The notes under the pieces: generated by a model
What the model was told of the DNA's origin: nothing
Databases searched by the model: none
The model's input: the letters and a program-made list of their open reading frames with translations, nothing else
Translations under genes and position numbers: made by a program
Source of the DNA: Carex sylvatica
Lineage: Eukaryota > Streptophyta > Magnoliopsida > Poales > Cyperaceae
Length of the DNA stretch: 64,000 bases
Assembly: GCA_964058845.1 (NCBI GenBank)
Contig: CAXKVR010000360.1
Span: forward strand, 1-64,000
Direction: 5' to 3'
Part shown: one piece after another, positions 12,481 to 24,597 of the stretch
How the letters are laid out: the number at the start of each line of letters is the position of its first letter
Numbering within the stretch: position 1 is the stretch's first letter

Positions 12481-12689
12481 TATGGATATTTAAAGTTTCT
12501 TCGAAAGATGAACTTTGAAAATTCATAACTAACAATAGAAAAATCCAAATAAATTGAAATTTGTATCAATTATGTGTATTTTTGAATGCTCTACGTTATG
12601 GTGTAATCACTTTACCATTTGGTTCTTGTAGTAGTCCAGACTTGCTAATTTACCAGCAGAGATCAAATGCCGCCGCATAGACTATGTAT

Positions 12690-12754
12690 ATATTATACAT
12701 ATGTATAATATATGTATACGTATATATAATACAATACATGTAGATATATGTATA

Positions 12755-12789
<35 letters not shown>

Positions 12790-13030
12790 ATATGTATATG
12801 TATATATATGTATATGTATAGGTATATATATGTATATGTATATGTATGTATATGTATATGTATATGTATATCTGTGTATATGTATATCTATATGTATGTA
12901 TATGTATATGTATGTATATGTATATGTATATGTATGTATATCTATATGTATGTATATGTATATCTATATGTATGTATATGTATATCTATATGTATGTATA
13001 TGTATGTCTATATGTATGTATATGTATATG

Positions 13031-13083
<53 letters not shown>

Positions 13084-13120
13084 GTGTGTATATATGTATA
13101 TGTATATATGTATATCATTG
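12690..13120. repeat. (TATATG)n-type microsatellite, about 430 bp
   Basis: An almost pure run of TATATG and TATGTA steps with occasional TC and GG variants, ending in a pure (TA)n run near 13036-13070. The tyrosine/methionine-rich open frames across it are artefacts of the repeat. Confidence 0.95.
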
Positions 13121-13664
13121 AGGCAATCTAATTATATTTTCTGGTGTATATTTGAATTAATGTTAAATTCTTAATTAGTGTTATTTTTATACTTGTGATA
13201 TCCAACTCACAAATCAAATCAATCAAAGTTATAAAGAGTTACGACATCACTTCATAAATATATCAAATATCTTATTTTTTTTTATATACACTCTAAACAA
13301 GAAAAAAATTTATTCACAAAATTATTTAAATAAAAAATATTAACATCTCTTCCTTAAAAAAAAAAAAAAAAATAGTTGGACCACTCGGACCAGGGACGGT
13401 CTGATCTCTAGTGGGGCACCCCTGCACGGGCGGTCCGCTAGGGGATTGGGCCGCCCGTGGATCTGGCGGTCTGGGCAATTTTGACAAAAAATCTAATGCG
13501 GAGGCATCTTTAAATTTTTTTTTTTTTAGAATATTAATAAAAATGGCCAAGTAAATGCAAACATTAAAAAATGATTTGATATGAGCCACAAAACTTGAGA
13601 TCCTTTGATTGAACCAACTTGACATCAAATGAGACTAACAGAGGCATATACAAACTACAAACAT

Positions 13665-14162
13665 CTAGGTGTCTTCGTTGGTTCGGTATGGTTGAAACCG
13701 AGCGGAATTAGGCAAATTAAAGTTATAATTTAGTTTTATAAATAAAATCAAATTGAATTGAACTGAACTAAAATTTTATTTCGATTTGTTCAATTAGTCG
13801 GTTCAAACCAAAATATATTAATTTTTTTATTTAAATCAATTGATTTATAATAAGCCGAAGTATATTAAGAAATAAAGTAGGGTATTAAGAAATAAATTTG
13901 AATATTAAAAAATAAACATAAGTATTTAGAGCAATTGATTAAGAAATAAACCGAAGCGGTCCGAATCAAATTCATAATATATAAAAGTTCGATCGATTTA
14001 GTTATTTCGTTTTTAAAAAATTTCATAACAAACCAAAATTATAATTCAGTTTTAAAAGAAAACCCAACGAACCGAACCATTAAACCAGAAAAAACAAACC
14101 GTTTAATCCTAACTAATTCGTTACAGTTCAAAACCGACTAAACCGGACCCAACTAACACCCC
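13665..14162. mobile_element. hAT-like non-autonomous element (498 bp)
   Basis: Flanked by the direct repeat TACAAACAT (13656-13664 and 14163-14171). The ends are imperfect inverted repeats, AGGTGTCTTCGTTGG on the left and the complement of GGGGTGTTAGTTGGG on the right. The interior is rich in 'aaccga' and 'gaaccgaac' text. No transposase frame. An 8-9 bp target duplication with CAGGGGTGT-like ends fits the hAT superfamily. Confidence 0.65.
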
Positions 14163-14259
14163 TACAAACATAAGTGTTACAAATATCAACATAAGGAAGC
14201 TGTTTTGCAAACTAATAAATTTGATTTGAAGGTTACAAGCTAACAAGGAGTTTAGTGAA

Positions 14260-15428
14260 GAACAAACACTGTGACAAGACTGTTTCAGAAAAGCCTCGAT
14301 AAAGGATGGAACTGCACGGTCCCAGAGGCACCTTGGACTTTGGAGGGGCGACTAGTTTGGAGAAAAGCTATCATACAAGCAATAGTGCATGCGAAGACGC
14401 TGCTCATACGTCAGTCTAGTGAAGTTAAGAAACAAGAAAACAAGTACAACACCCAACCAGCTCCTTTCATGACTCACGACATATACCCAACAACCAACAC
14501 TGAAGCACGCAAGGAAGTTAATACTCTACACAGAGGACAACCAAAATCTAGAGAACGGCTGGATTTTAGTTAACATAAAACGCAAGGTCAAATCAACACA
14601 GCAGTAAGTCAGAGAGAAGCACCCAGAGTTACAAAAGCAAAAGCTTCTCTTAATGGCAAAACACAGGTGCTTCAAGTGTCTTTCTAAAGGACACAAAAGT
14701 TAATATGGGCACACGGGTAAATGCTCATTTATGAAAGACATAGCCAAACCACATATAAAACTTCCTGTCCAATGCACAGAGAAGCACAATAATAATAAAA
14801 GAAAAAATGAAAGCAGCGCATTTAGGGGGAAAGGGAAGCCTCCATTTATTGTTCTCTCCATTTTATGGAAAATGGATATCTCCATTTTAGGGAAGTTTAT
14901 GAAGAAAAATGTGTAACAGGTCAGAACAACTTGTCCAGTCATCAATTGTGCAGTTGGCTGAACAAGATCTCCAAAAAATACATGCGGTATAATTTTAAAT
15001 GCAATAAGTTTCTTTATATGAAAAAATATATAATTGATGATGATGCTACAAATTATATTCTTATGAACACAATTTTATCCGATAACCTAGAGATAAATCA
15101 AAATTACCAAAGTTTTGTTAGTAGCCAATGGAACTGAAGCACCAATCAATGGTATAGAAAATTGTCAAATATATCTAAAAATATTAAAATATTTTCTATA
15201 TAGAACCCTTTACAATCATCATCTCTATTTATTTCGCAAAATTAGCACAATTAAGAAATTGAAGGGTATGCGAGTATGTAATCTTTTTTTCAAATAATAT
15301 AAATGATAATTGTATATAAATAGTTTTTCGACAAATTTAATTTCAATTAAAAAAACTAACACTAGAAGTAAATTAAAATAAATTTAATTTATCCATTAAA
15401 TATAATATTTCAAACCGGCAGACCGGAA
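14260..15428 (+). pseudogene. Decayed Ty1/copia gag-protease region, copy B
   Basis: An open frame at 14271-14573 has a gag-like basic composition. A zinc-knuckle-like start (HRCFKCLSKGHK, near 14,660) is followed by a stop. The protease remnant follows, with IIDDDATNYIL near 15,030 and VANGTEAPINGIEN near 15,122 in another frame. From 14,785 the DNA parallels the copia remnant at 10,045-10,713, and both end with 'accggcagaccggaaatat'. Several stops and a frameshift make it non-functional. Which copia lineage it belongs to cannot be said. Confidence 0.55.
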
Positions 15429-15429
15429 A

Positions 15430-17440
15430 TATTTATTGTGTTTCAATGTAAATCTTTCTTTTTGGAGATTTGAAGTCACAGAGAATTAATGAAATATATA
15501 TTTCTCGTATTCCAATATGCAAACGACCATGCACCTATTCTTATAAATCTCTTTAAAACCCATCCCACTATCCCTAGGCTAATTAATATGTTGAAATAAA
15601 TTTAAAAGTAATGAATGCATCTCACCTATAAAATTTCAATTTTCAACCTGTTATAACTAGCTCCTATCTGCACATTTGGTCTTTTGTAATAGTTCATTTT
15701 TTTTTAAATCTAGTATATTTCTACGTAGGTAAATGTACACCACAAAATAAAATCACAAATTTAGTTTCAATTTGTTATAATTTGACAGTGAGTCTTAATT
15801 TACTATGAAAAACCAAGTTATATTATATATAAGGATATTAATTAATTGCTTGGCCTCATCATGAATTAATTTTGTATCAGTATCGTAGAGTTTGAATGTC
15901 ATTTAATATTCGATTAATATCTGAATATCATACAATTTTGTATCGTTTAAGTTCACATATACCTCATATGTACTGGTTTTCTCGGCCTTTCTTCTTAATA
16001 AAAACGCTCCTTTAATCTGAGTCTCTCTTTCTTTCATTTTTTTTCCGCTGCCTTCAATTTCTTGTCAGCGATCAAAGTTGTGCTGTGTTACCATACCAAG
16101 AAGGAATTGTATGTATTAATTAATTTTTTCAATTTTCCCGTTCCTTTCCAAGATCATTCTGTATATTCTGTCTTTTCATTTTTTCAGGTATTAAAGCCAC
16201 CTTTAGTTAATACCGCACTCCTTTGCGTGTTTTGGGTTGCAAAAGATATTGCATGATTTTAGTTCTCTCCAGTCTCCAGTCTCTATAGATCCCTACTCTC
16301 CTTGCGCTAGCAGCTGGTAAACTTTGAATATGTTTGAATTTGCTGCTACCGTTACACTTTTTATTTTTAAAATAAATAAATAACAGGTCTAGCACGTGTC
16401 AATCTTTCTCTAATTTTGGTTGAAATCAACTTTTCAAAACATTACTTTCCAAATTTATCACTTATATTTATTTTTAGTATATAGTTATACTTTTTGATGA
16501 TATATAAGAAGCCACTCTACCACAAAATATGAGCTAGATTGCTGTTCAAAGAAGTGATAAATGATAACAATACTAAAAAAGTTAATACATTGTGAAATAT
16601 TTTAATCATGAAATTAAATTTGAAACGCAATAGCCATTGGAGAGAAGAATAAAAAAATTACAAAGTACAGTGTACATGTCAATATATAGTTGTTGGAACA
16701 GTATCCAAGATAAAAGTTTGAAGATATTTTTGTAAAATTTCTCTTTTAAATTTTACTTACTATACCCAAGATAATATTTTCCAATTTGTGCATTTTATTT
16801 ATTAATCTTGAACAGAGTTTCTCAAATGTTCTCTCAACCTCTGTGTGTGTGTGTGCTTGAATTAAGCCTTGCTACTGCTTAGCTGGTATTGGTGATCATG
16901 TATATATTGTTCAACAAATATTCATACAAAAGTAGAACCTAATAATTTATCCAAATTCTCAAACAACAATACTAATTAATGTCTTCTCAGATAGTAGCTA
17001 GGTTCAAATTATTGTTGTTTTATGCAACGGTTTGAATCGGTTGTTTGAATTTTCAAAATAGCTAAAATAAATCATAGCTCACCAACATGAAATAAGACAT
17101 GACTCATTTTAGCTCCCATGAATATTAGTTAAAAATATATTGTGTTGGATTATATAGAATGCTATCCCATGAATATTGTTATTTTAGAATTTATTAATAA
17201 GTTTTTGTTCGTTTATATTTTTTTATTTTTGCGCTATGTACAATTTTAATTATCAAATATAATTTGTCTTTTGCTTATAATCCAGATATTTTCAGTTACT
17301 GAAACCTAATTGTGAAATCTGCAAACTAGATACCGAAACTACAATATCAACAGATATGTATTAAGTTATGATAATTGGTATAAATTGAAGTATCATATAT
17401 TGTAAGAAGATATTTTTTGGGAGACATTTGGATATATATT
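15430..17440. repeat. Locally repeated non-coding unit, copy R1
   Basis: Ordered blocks are shared with 17450-20700 and 21655-25170: 'tttgaagtcacagagaatta', 'aatatgcaaacgaccatgca', a 'ttcaggtattaaagc' block, 'aacaggtctagcacgtgt', 'ggttgaaatcaacttttcaa', 'agccattggagagaagaata' and 'gccttgctactgcttagc'. There is no long open frame. The order is the same in each copy, with different insertions and losses, so these are old duplicates of one locus. This copy keeps the empty sites for the insertions at 17595 and 21944. Confidence 0.75.
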
Positions 17441-17594
17441 GAGAAGAGTACTTAATGAAATATATCTTGTGTTTCAATGTAAATCTTTCTTTCGAGATTT
17501 GAAGTCACAGAGAATTAATGAAATATTTCTTGAATTCCAATATGCAAACGACCATGCACCTACTCTCATAAATCTCATTAAAACCCATCCCACT

Positions 17595-18221
17595 TAGACA
17601 TTAGCAAATGCCCCCGGGGGCTCAACACGGACTGGTTCGCTCGTGCCCATGTTCAGGCCGGACCGTACTCATGTCACGGGTATGCATAGGTACACGGGTA
17701 CACGGGCACAGGTATTGAATGGGCTGGACCCGGTTTTTTGAAAAAAAAACCCGTGCATATCTGAACCGCCGTGCCCGTTAACCCGTACTTGTGAGCCCAT
17801 GCTCGTGCCCGTGAACCCATGCCCGTACCCGTGTACCCGTGTACCCGTACCCGTGTACCCGTGTACCCGTACCCGTTATTTTTCAAGTTTCAAAAACAAA
17901 AATATTTAGGAAAAGTTTCAAAAACTGAAATATTTCGAAAACAGAAATATTTCAAAAAAATTCAAAATTTCAAAATTTCAAAAACAGAAGAAAAAAAACC
18001 GAACCCGGACCGGACCGTCCGGTCCCACTACCCGGACCGCCCTGCCCCCGAACCTGTGACGGGCACGGGTATTAAATGGGCAGGGTAGGATTTTTTAAAA
18101 AAAAAAATGTGATGCCCGGCCCGTTGTACCCGTGTGACCGTGATGTCCGTGCCCGTATCTACCAATGCCCGTGCTCGGGTTTTGCTTGGACCGCCCGGCC
18201 CAGCCCGTTTGAAAACCACTA
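17595..18221. mobile_element. hAT-like element with 8-bp target duplication and known empty site
   Basis: The direct repeat ATCCCACT (17587-17594 and 18222-18229) flanks the element. The paralogous copy R1 has the unoccupied site with a single ATCCCACT near 15,566. The ends (TAGACATTAGCAAATG and the complement of TAGTGGTTTTCAAACG) are loosely inverted. The interior is dominated by 'cccgtacccgtg' text on both strands. No transposase. The runs of proline/valine and glycine/arginine frames are products of this simple sequence. Confidence 0.8.
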
Positions 18222-20460
18222 ATCCCACTATCATCCCTAGCCTAATTAATATGTTGAAATAAATTAAGAAGTAATGAATGCATCTGACCTATCAAATTTC
18301 AATTTTCAACCTGTTATAACTAGCTACTATTTGCACATTTGGTCTTTTGTAATATATAGTTTTTTTTTTATAATCTAGTATATTCCTACCTAGGTTAGGT
18401 ATATGTACACCACAAAATAAAATCACAAATTCTGCTTTAATTTGTTACAATTTGACAGTGAGTCTTAATTTACTATGAAAAACCAAGTTATATTATATAT
18501 AAGGATATTAATTAAATGCTTGGCCTCATCATGAATTAATTTTGTAGTCATTTAATTATTCCATTAACATCTGAATATCGTACAATTGTGTATCATTTAA
18601 TCATATGATCATATCTATTATATGTACCTCAGAATCTGAACCACACATCTGATTTAGATTTGTGGTGTGGATTTTCTCCGCCCGAGTATCTCCATCTATC
18701 TTCGTCTTCGATTCTCAGTTTTTTTTTCTGCCTTTAATTTCTTAATTATCTTTTTCAATTTTTCCATCGTTTCAAGTTTCAACTCCTTTCCAAAACCATC
18801 GATCCTATAGATGCATTCTGTCTTTTCGTTTTTCCAGGTACTAAAGCACCACATTTATTACCATACCAGAACCAGAGACGTCGTTTGCTTACGTGCTTAT
18901 TAGGGTTCCAAAAGTTGTGATTTTCAATGAAGCCAGAGAGCAATTAAGTACACTTCATTATTCATTTATTATCAGAGAAAAATCAATAGGTAGCAGCGCT
19001 ATATATTCATGATTTTAGTTATATCTCCAGTCTCCATTGATATGTTAAATTAAATTTTCATACTATATATTAAATTTAATTTCCTTGAGTGTATCAGCCA
19101 TGCACAGATATAAAATTAAATAAATATTTCTTGTGATCGTGTGTTAATTGTTGTACTTTATATATTAAATTTGCTTTATATTACATTATATAAGAAAAAA
19201 AGGCTTGTAGCTGGCATTTGTGACATCTATATATTATTTAACAAATATTCATACAAAATTAGGAGAACCTAATAATTTATACACATTCTCAATAAACAAT
19301 ACTAATGTCTCAGATCGATAGTAGCTGACTAGGTTCAAATTATTATTTTTAAAAGATTAGTGGTCAAACTAATATATCATTCGAATTTAAATCTGTAATT
19401 AAAAGATTAAAGGATATGATTCTAATTATAAAAACAAGTTCGATCCAAAGAAGCGATGAATCGAATTATATGATAAAGAATTACTTAACAGACCATTAAA
19501 TTAAAACGCTGGTGTAACACTTCATTCTTAACTACATTTGTTATTTTTTTTAAATTTGCACAAATAAAACATCTCAAACTTTGATCATGAACATAAACTG
19601 ATTAGAGAAACAAAATTTGCAAAAACCCTCGAATTAAAGACATAAATTACATCATAACATGGCGACAATATAAAATCGATATAACTACTTACGTACTCAA
19701 GAAATTAAAATCAATCCATCATAAAATCAACTAGGCGGTGGTGTTGTCCTTTTCCTGGAAAATATATTTAGCATATCATTTTCATCTCCCTTGCAGAAAA
19801 AAATATTAGTTTATATACACAGGGGTTTAGCATTTATCAATAAAAAATTATATTAGGTGCATGCGCATTATACCTGTCATTACGAGCGTACACGATGCCA
19901 TCACAAATTAAGTTTTTGACCAGAACTTATGGTCAAAACCTCACCAGTAATTCCCTAGAACACTAAATTTCATATAATTATGTGTCTGATTCATTCAGAA
20001 TTAATCTGTTAATATTAAGTATATATGTAGGTACACATCTTTTTACACGTATTTAACCTTGAATTCTTTATCACAATCAAGTTTTTCAATTCTTTACCTC
20101 TGAAGAGCTATAAAAAGCAACCAACTTAATTAAAGCCACTACTCTTGCATACACCTAAGAATATGTAGTATCAAGCTGCTGTATGTAGACAGAGCAACCT
20201 GAGTGACATAGACAGGCACCTAGGTACCCTTCATCAAATATAAACCAAATTTACAGGCTTAGATACACAAAAAATATAACATATATTTTAAGCCAATATA
20301 TCAGAGGTGAAATTATTTTGCAGAGAGGTTCCTGCAATTAGTCTAATGGACGACGGCTGTGGCAACCTCGAGTTCTACAAGTGTTTTGAATTGAGCTCGA
20401 AAACTTCAGGCATATCTTAATATCTTCTCTGCCTCTATCAAAGTAGATATCTTATCTGAA

Positions 20461-20577
20461 CGCTGTCCACATTTTCTGTAGTTCCACGCTAGACATCTTT
20501 TGGCAAATATGTTTTGTCTATATCTTATGGAGGAAAAGATATGTCTAGCTTGGAAATACAAGAAAATGTGGACACCG
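20461..20577. ncRNA. Candidate hairpin RNA precursor, copy 2
   Basis: Related to 8597-8707, with two long complementary arms around a loop of about 30 nt. Compared with copy 1, the left arm has TTCCACGC where copy 1 has TTCGACGC, and the right arm has GCTTGGAA where copy 1 has GCTTCGAA. The G-C pair has become C-G and pairing is kept. This copy also has a 2-nt insertion in the right arm. I recognise no known miRNA. Confidence 0.42.
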
Positions 20578-20821
20578 TGTCAAAACTGGTTCACATATAT
20601 CAGGTTCCCGGTAACACAATGAGTTCCGGTATAGTTTAGAGGTTAAGAGATTGATTTGGCGTAGGTGGAACCAAAATAACCTAAAGGATGATTATGAGGT
20701 AACTGGCTATATGGAATGCTGGATGGAGAACTTGTGGGGGAGATGGAGGCTGCTCATTCAATTGAATTCCTTAGGTTACAATGGGGTTATATATAAAGAG
20801 ATTTAAGAGTAGTTGGAGTGT

Positions 20822-20842
20822 AAAAAAAAAAAAAAAAAAAAA
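20822..20842. repeat. Poly(A) tract of about 20 bases
   Basis: A run of A following 'ggagtgtaaa' at the right edge of the R2 copy. It could be a retroposition tail or a simple mononucleotide repeat; no flanking duplication was found. Confidence 0.6.
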
Positions 20843-21943
20843 CTGGAAACGAGGAGATATTAATTATTAAACGCATCGTCTCCAATGTGAAGTAAATGAC
20901 ATTCATTCATTTATTGATTCACCTTTGTATTAGTGGACTAGCTATTCTTTTAAGAAATTGATCAATTACTAAATGATGAATTATTATGTATTGTAATAAG
21001 AGCCACGTACGTTATAATTAACAGGCATATCAAAAGCTTTTTTATGTTGTGAATATTAATAATTTACAAGATTTCTATATTTTAACGGGATTCTCAACTC
21101 ATGATTTAACAAATTCATATATAAACAACTAGAATGTTAAACAAGTACTTTGAGTGTGAATAACATATACATTTTTCAACATTTGTTGGCAACTTGACTT
21201 CAATAATTTTTTTGAGTGCAAATATTTTTTTTACTCTAATAATTTAATTCAAAATTTTAAAAAATTTGTATGTAAATGTATTACTCATCAGGTATATCGA
21301 TTTCTAATAATTTTGGCTGTCCACAACTTGAGGTTCCGCAACTTTAGATGACGGAAGTGTCAAATTTCGAATTCTCATTGGGCAATGGTATATTTAAAAT
21401 TTTCGGCATGTGGCCACTCACTATAATTAAAAATCAAAATCCGTATCTAACTAGATATAATTCAAATCTGTTATTTTTTTTTCAAATAGAATTGATCAAT
21501 TAGATATACTAATTATATCAAATTAGATTGATTTTCGAAGGCGATTCCAGGGATTACCAGTGCTACACAACAAGCCAAGAACCTCACCACCACGCCATCA
21601 TTAATGACAACAGCTCCATTAATGCAGTGCCAACCATTCTTCAGGTCACAAGGTGTTGGCTATTAATTATATTTTTCAATGTGATCCTGTATATTCTGTC
21701 TTTTCGTTTTATCAGGTATTAAAGCAACACCTTTATTACTACCATACCAGACGTGGTTTGCGTGTTTGGGTTCCAAAAAATATGATTTTTTTTTTTTAAT
21801 TGAAAAGATATGATGTTTCAATGCGGACTGAGACTAATTGTCAGAGAAAAATCAACAGCTAGCAGCAGCGCTATTCATGATTTAAGTTCTCTCCAGTCTA
21901 CCGAATTCCCTACTCTCCTGGCGCTAGTAGATGGTAAACTTTG

Positions 21944-23063
21944 GGGATGTGTTTGGATCACTAAAAAATAGAGCTATTTTTGAGTTAGGTTCACTATTTT
22001 TAAATCTTAGTGATTATTCAAACACAAATTTATAAATTGAATTAGCTCAATAATATCTTTATTCTACTAATCCAAAACAATGGTGGTTTAGCCAGAATAG
22101 TTCTAGTGGAATTAGTGATATTAATAAAATATTTGATTCCTCTTAATTAAAGTAAGTTTAAATATTAAATTAATATTAAATAAAACATTTGATTAGTACT
22201 AAATATAATATAATATAATATTAGATTAGTATTAAATAAAATATTTGTGTAAATATTAAATGAAATATAAGATCAATTTAAAATGTAGATTAGTATTAAA
22301 TAAATATCATATTAAATTAGATTAAAATTAAATAAAATATTAGATTAAATATCATATCGTAGTCATTTAAATAATAAATATAATATAATATTAGTTTAAA
22401 TATTAGATTAATATTAAATAAATATAATACCATATTAGATTAGTATTAAATAAAATATTAGATTAAATATAAGTTTAAATATTAAATGTAATATAATATT
22501 AATTTAAATATTAAATTAGTATTAAATAACTATAATATCAAAGTAGATTAATATTAAATAAAATAATAATTTAAATATTTAATATAATATAATATATATT
22601 TTTAATATTAAATGTAATATAATATTACTTTAAATATTAGATTAGTATTAAACTAAATATTAAATTAAATATTAAATTAAAAATAAAATAATAGTAGTTT
22701 AAATATTAAATTAGTATTAAATTAAATATTAATTTAAAAATAAAATAATATAAGTTTAAATATTAATATAATATAATATAAATTTAAATATTAGATTGAA
22801 ATATTATTGAAAAATATGATGCTTCATATATATTTAACAAGTCATTATAAACATAAAAGTTAGTGGAAAAGATAAAAACAAATAAATTATTATTATATTC
22901 TTTCCCTCTATTGCTATTCCAAACATACAATCCAAACAATATTTCTACTAATCCGGAATAGTCAAAGTTAGTGTTATTTTTGAATTCCTTGGGTTAGCAT
23001 TATTTTCAACTACTAACCCAAAAATCGCTATTCTTGCACTATTCCTTGCACGATCCAAATACC
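21944..23063. mobile_element. AT-rich non-autonomous element inserted in R3
   Basis: The ends are loosely inverted: GTGTTTGGATCACTAAAAA on the left and, on the complement of the right end, GGTATTTGGATCGTGC. Copy R1 has the unoccupied site at about 16,318-16,345 ('ggtaaactttgaatatgttt'). The middle (22,140-22,800) is almost only A and T, made of degenerate 'tattaaattagtattaaata' steps. I could not define a clean target duplication, so the superfamily is open. Confidence 0.6.
22140..22800. repeat. Degenerate A/T-only minisatellite
   Basis: About 660 bp of repeated ATTAAAT, TTAGATTAGT and AATATAATATAA steps with almost no G or C, inside the element at 21944-23063. Probably expanded by slippage. 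Confidence 0.8.
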
Positions 23064-23091
23064 TGAATGTGTTTGAATTTGCTGCTACTGC

Positions 23092-23244
23092 TAGACATTT
23101 TATTTTAAAAAAATAACAGGTCTAGCACGTGTTTGGACGTGTTAGACATTTTATTTAAAAAAAATAACAGGTCTAGCACGTGTTTGGACGTGTTAGACAT
23201 TTTATTTAAACAAAATAACAGGTCTAGCACGTGTCTGTACGTGT
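23092..23244. repeat. 51-bp tandem repeat, three copies
   Basis: Units start at 23092, 23143 and 23194 with TAGACATTTTATTT and each contains TCTAGCACGTGT. The paralogous copy R1 has a single related unit near 16,345-16,400, so the triplication is specific to R3. Each unit carries a CACGTG (G-box-like) core. Confidence 0.9.
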
Positions 23245-24440
23245 CAGGACGCACCGTGTCTTCCTCAATTTGTTTTTCCTAGCTATATGTTAAATTAAAT
23301 TTCCTTGTGTATCAGCAACAGAAATAATATTAAATACAAATTTATTTTGATCGTGTGATGTTGTACTTCATAAATCAAATTTAAGGCACTCTTTCTCTTA
23401 TTTTGGTTGAAATCAACTTTTCAAAACATCTACTTTCCAAATTTATCACTTATATTTATTTTTCATGTATAGTTGTACTTTTTGATGGTAAGAAGCCACT
23501 CCACCACACAAAATATGAGATTGCTATTCAAATAAGTGATAAATGATAACAATACTTAATACATTGTGAAATATTTTAATTTTGAAAATTTGAGATGCAG
23601 TAGCCATTGGAGAGAAGAATAAAAAATAGATATTGTTGGAACAATATCCATAAATAACAAATTTGAAAATGTTGATCCTTGCGAGTTTGAAGATATTTTT
23701 GCAAAATTTCTTTTAAATTTTACTTAGTTTACTCAAGATTTTCCAGTTTATGAATTTTATTTATTAATTTTAACAGAGCTTCTCATTGTTTTCTCAATGA
23801 GACCCCTGGTACCAGGAAATAAATCTCTTGCGATTCTAAGGAATTGTAGGGACCCTGTTATTCTAAATCCAACCTTTCATTTGTTTTGAAATTCATGCAT
23901 AAGAAAAACTTATATAGAGATTCTTACCTAAAAAATGAAAGGTTGAATTTAGAAAAAAGAGACCCTATAATTCCATAGAAACTTAGCACCGTAGCAGATT
24001 TATTTCCTGGTATCAAAGTTCTGGAAAAATGTTCAGAAAAGCAACAGAACCTGTGTGTGTGCTTGGAGCCTTGCTACTGCTTAGCATTGGTTACATGTAT
24101 ATATTGTTCAACTGACAAATATATCATACAAATGTTGGAACCTTATAATTTAGCCAAGTACTTAAACAACAATTAATACTAATGTCTCCTCAGATAGTAA
24201 CTAGGTAGGTTCAAATTAATTATTAATCTTAAAAGATAAATATATGGTCAAACTAATGTCTCAATTGAAATAAAATATGTATTTAAAAGATTAAAGATTA
24301 TGATACTAATTATAATAACAAGGTCCAAAGAAGCGATGAACGGAATTATATAATAAAGTTATTTAATGAACAATCAAATTAACTACACATGTTATCTTAT
24401 TAAATTTGCACAAATAGAACATCTCAAAGTTATACAATTA

Positions 24441-24597
24441 GGGCCTGTTTCACGGCAGCCCAAAAGTTACTATTCACATGGAAAAAAAAAATTCACTTAG
24501 ACTGAATTTTTTTTTTCCACATAAACAGTAATTTTCAGCTCAAAATTTTTGAATCTTATACCCGTTCCTGTTCCCACTAGAACTGCCGAACAGACCC
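24441..24597. mobile_element. Tourist-like MITE (157 bp) with TTA target duplication
   Basis: The ends GGGCCTGTTTCACGGCAG and, on the complement of the right side, GGGTCTGTTCGGCAG are inverted repeats, flanked by TTA on both sides (24438-24440 and 24598-24600). The matching positions in the other copies of the unit (near 7,905 and 19,595) are unoccupied. TTA duplication and GGGCCTGTT ends fit PIF/Harbinger-type MITEs. Confidence 0.8.

Larger units (their letters stand above)
11876..13548. mobile_element. Mutator-like non-autonomous element with long inverted ends
   Basis: The outer ~170 bp on each side (about 11876-12050 and 13370-13548) are inverted copies. Both contain the GC-rich block with 'gcggaccgcccgtg'-type text, the block 'aattttgacaaaaaa' and its complement, and 'attaatattct' ends. 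The element is flanked by the 10-bp direct repeat AAGTAAATGC at 11866-11875 and 13549-13558. Long terminal inverted repeats plus a 9-10 bp target duplication are the mark of Mutator-like elements. There is no transposase frame. The interior holds part of a foldback-type MITE and a long microsatellite. Confidence 0.75.
17450..20700. repeat. Locally repeated non-coding unit, copy R2
   Basis: The second copy of the unit begins with the same 'gtgtttcaatgtaaatcttt' text as R1. It is interrupted by a 627-bp hAT element and ends past the hairpin at 20461-20577. The block around 18,660-18,850 ('tatctccatctatcttcgtc' to 'ttccaggtactaaagc') looks like a leader followed by an acceptor-like pyrimidine tract, so the unit may once have been a transcribed gene without a surviving coding frame. 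Confidence 0.7.

Noticed and set aside
12701..13174. Long tyrosine/methionine-rich open frames
   Set aside because: They are translations of the (TATATG)n microsatellite in several frames and have no gene signals.
17674..18234. Open frames rich in Gly, Arg, Pro and Val
   Set aside because: They are products of repeated 'cccgtacccgtg' text inside a hAT-like element.
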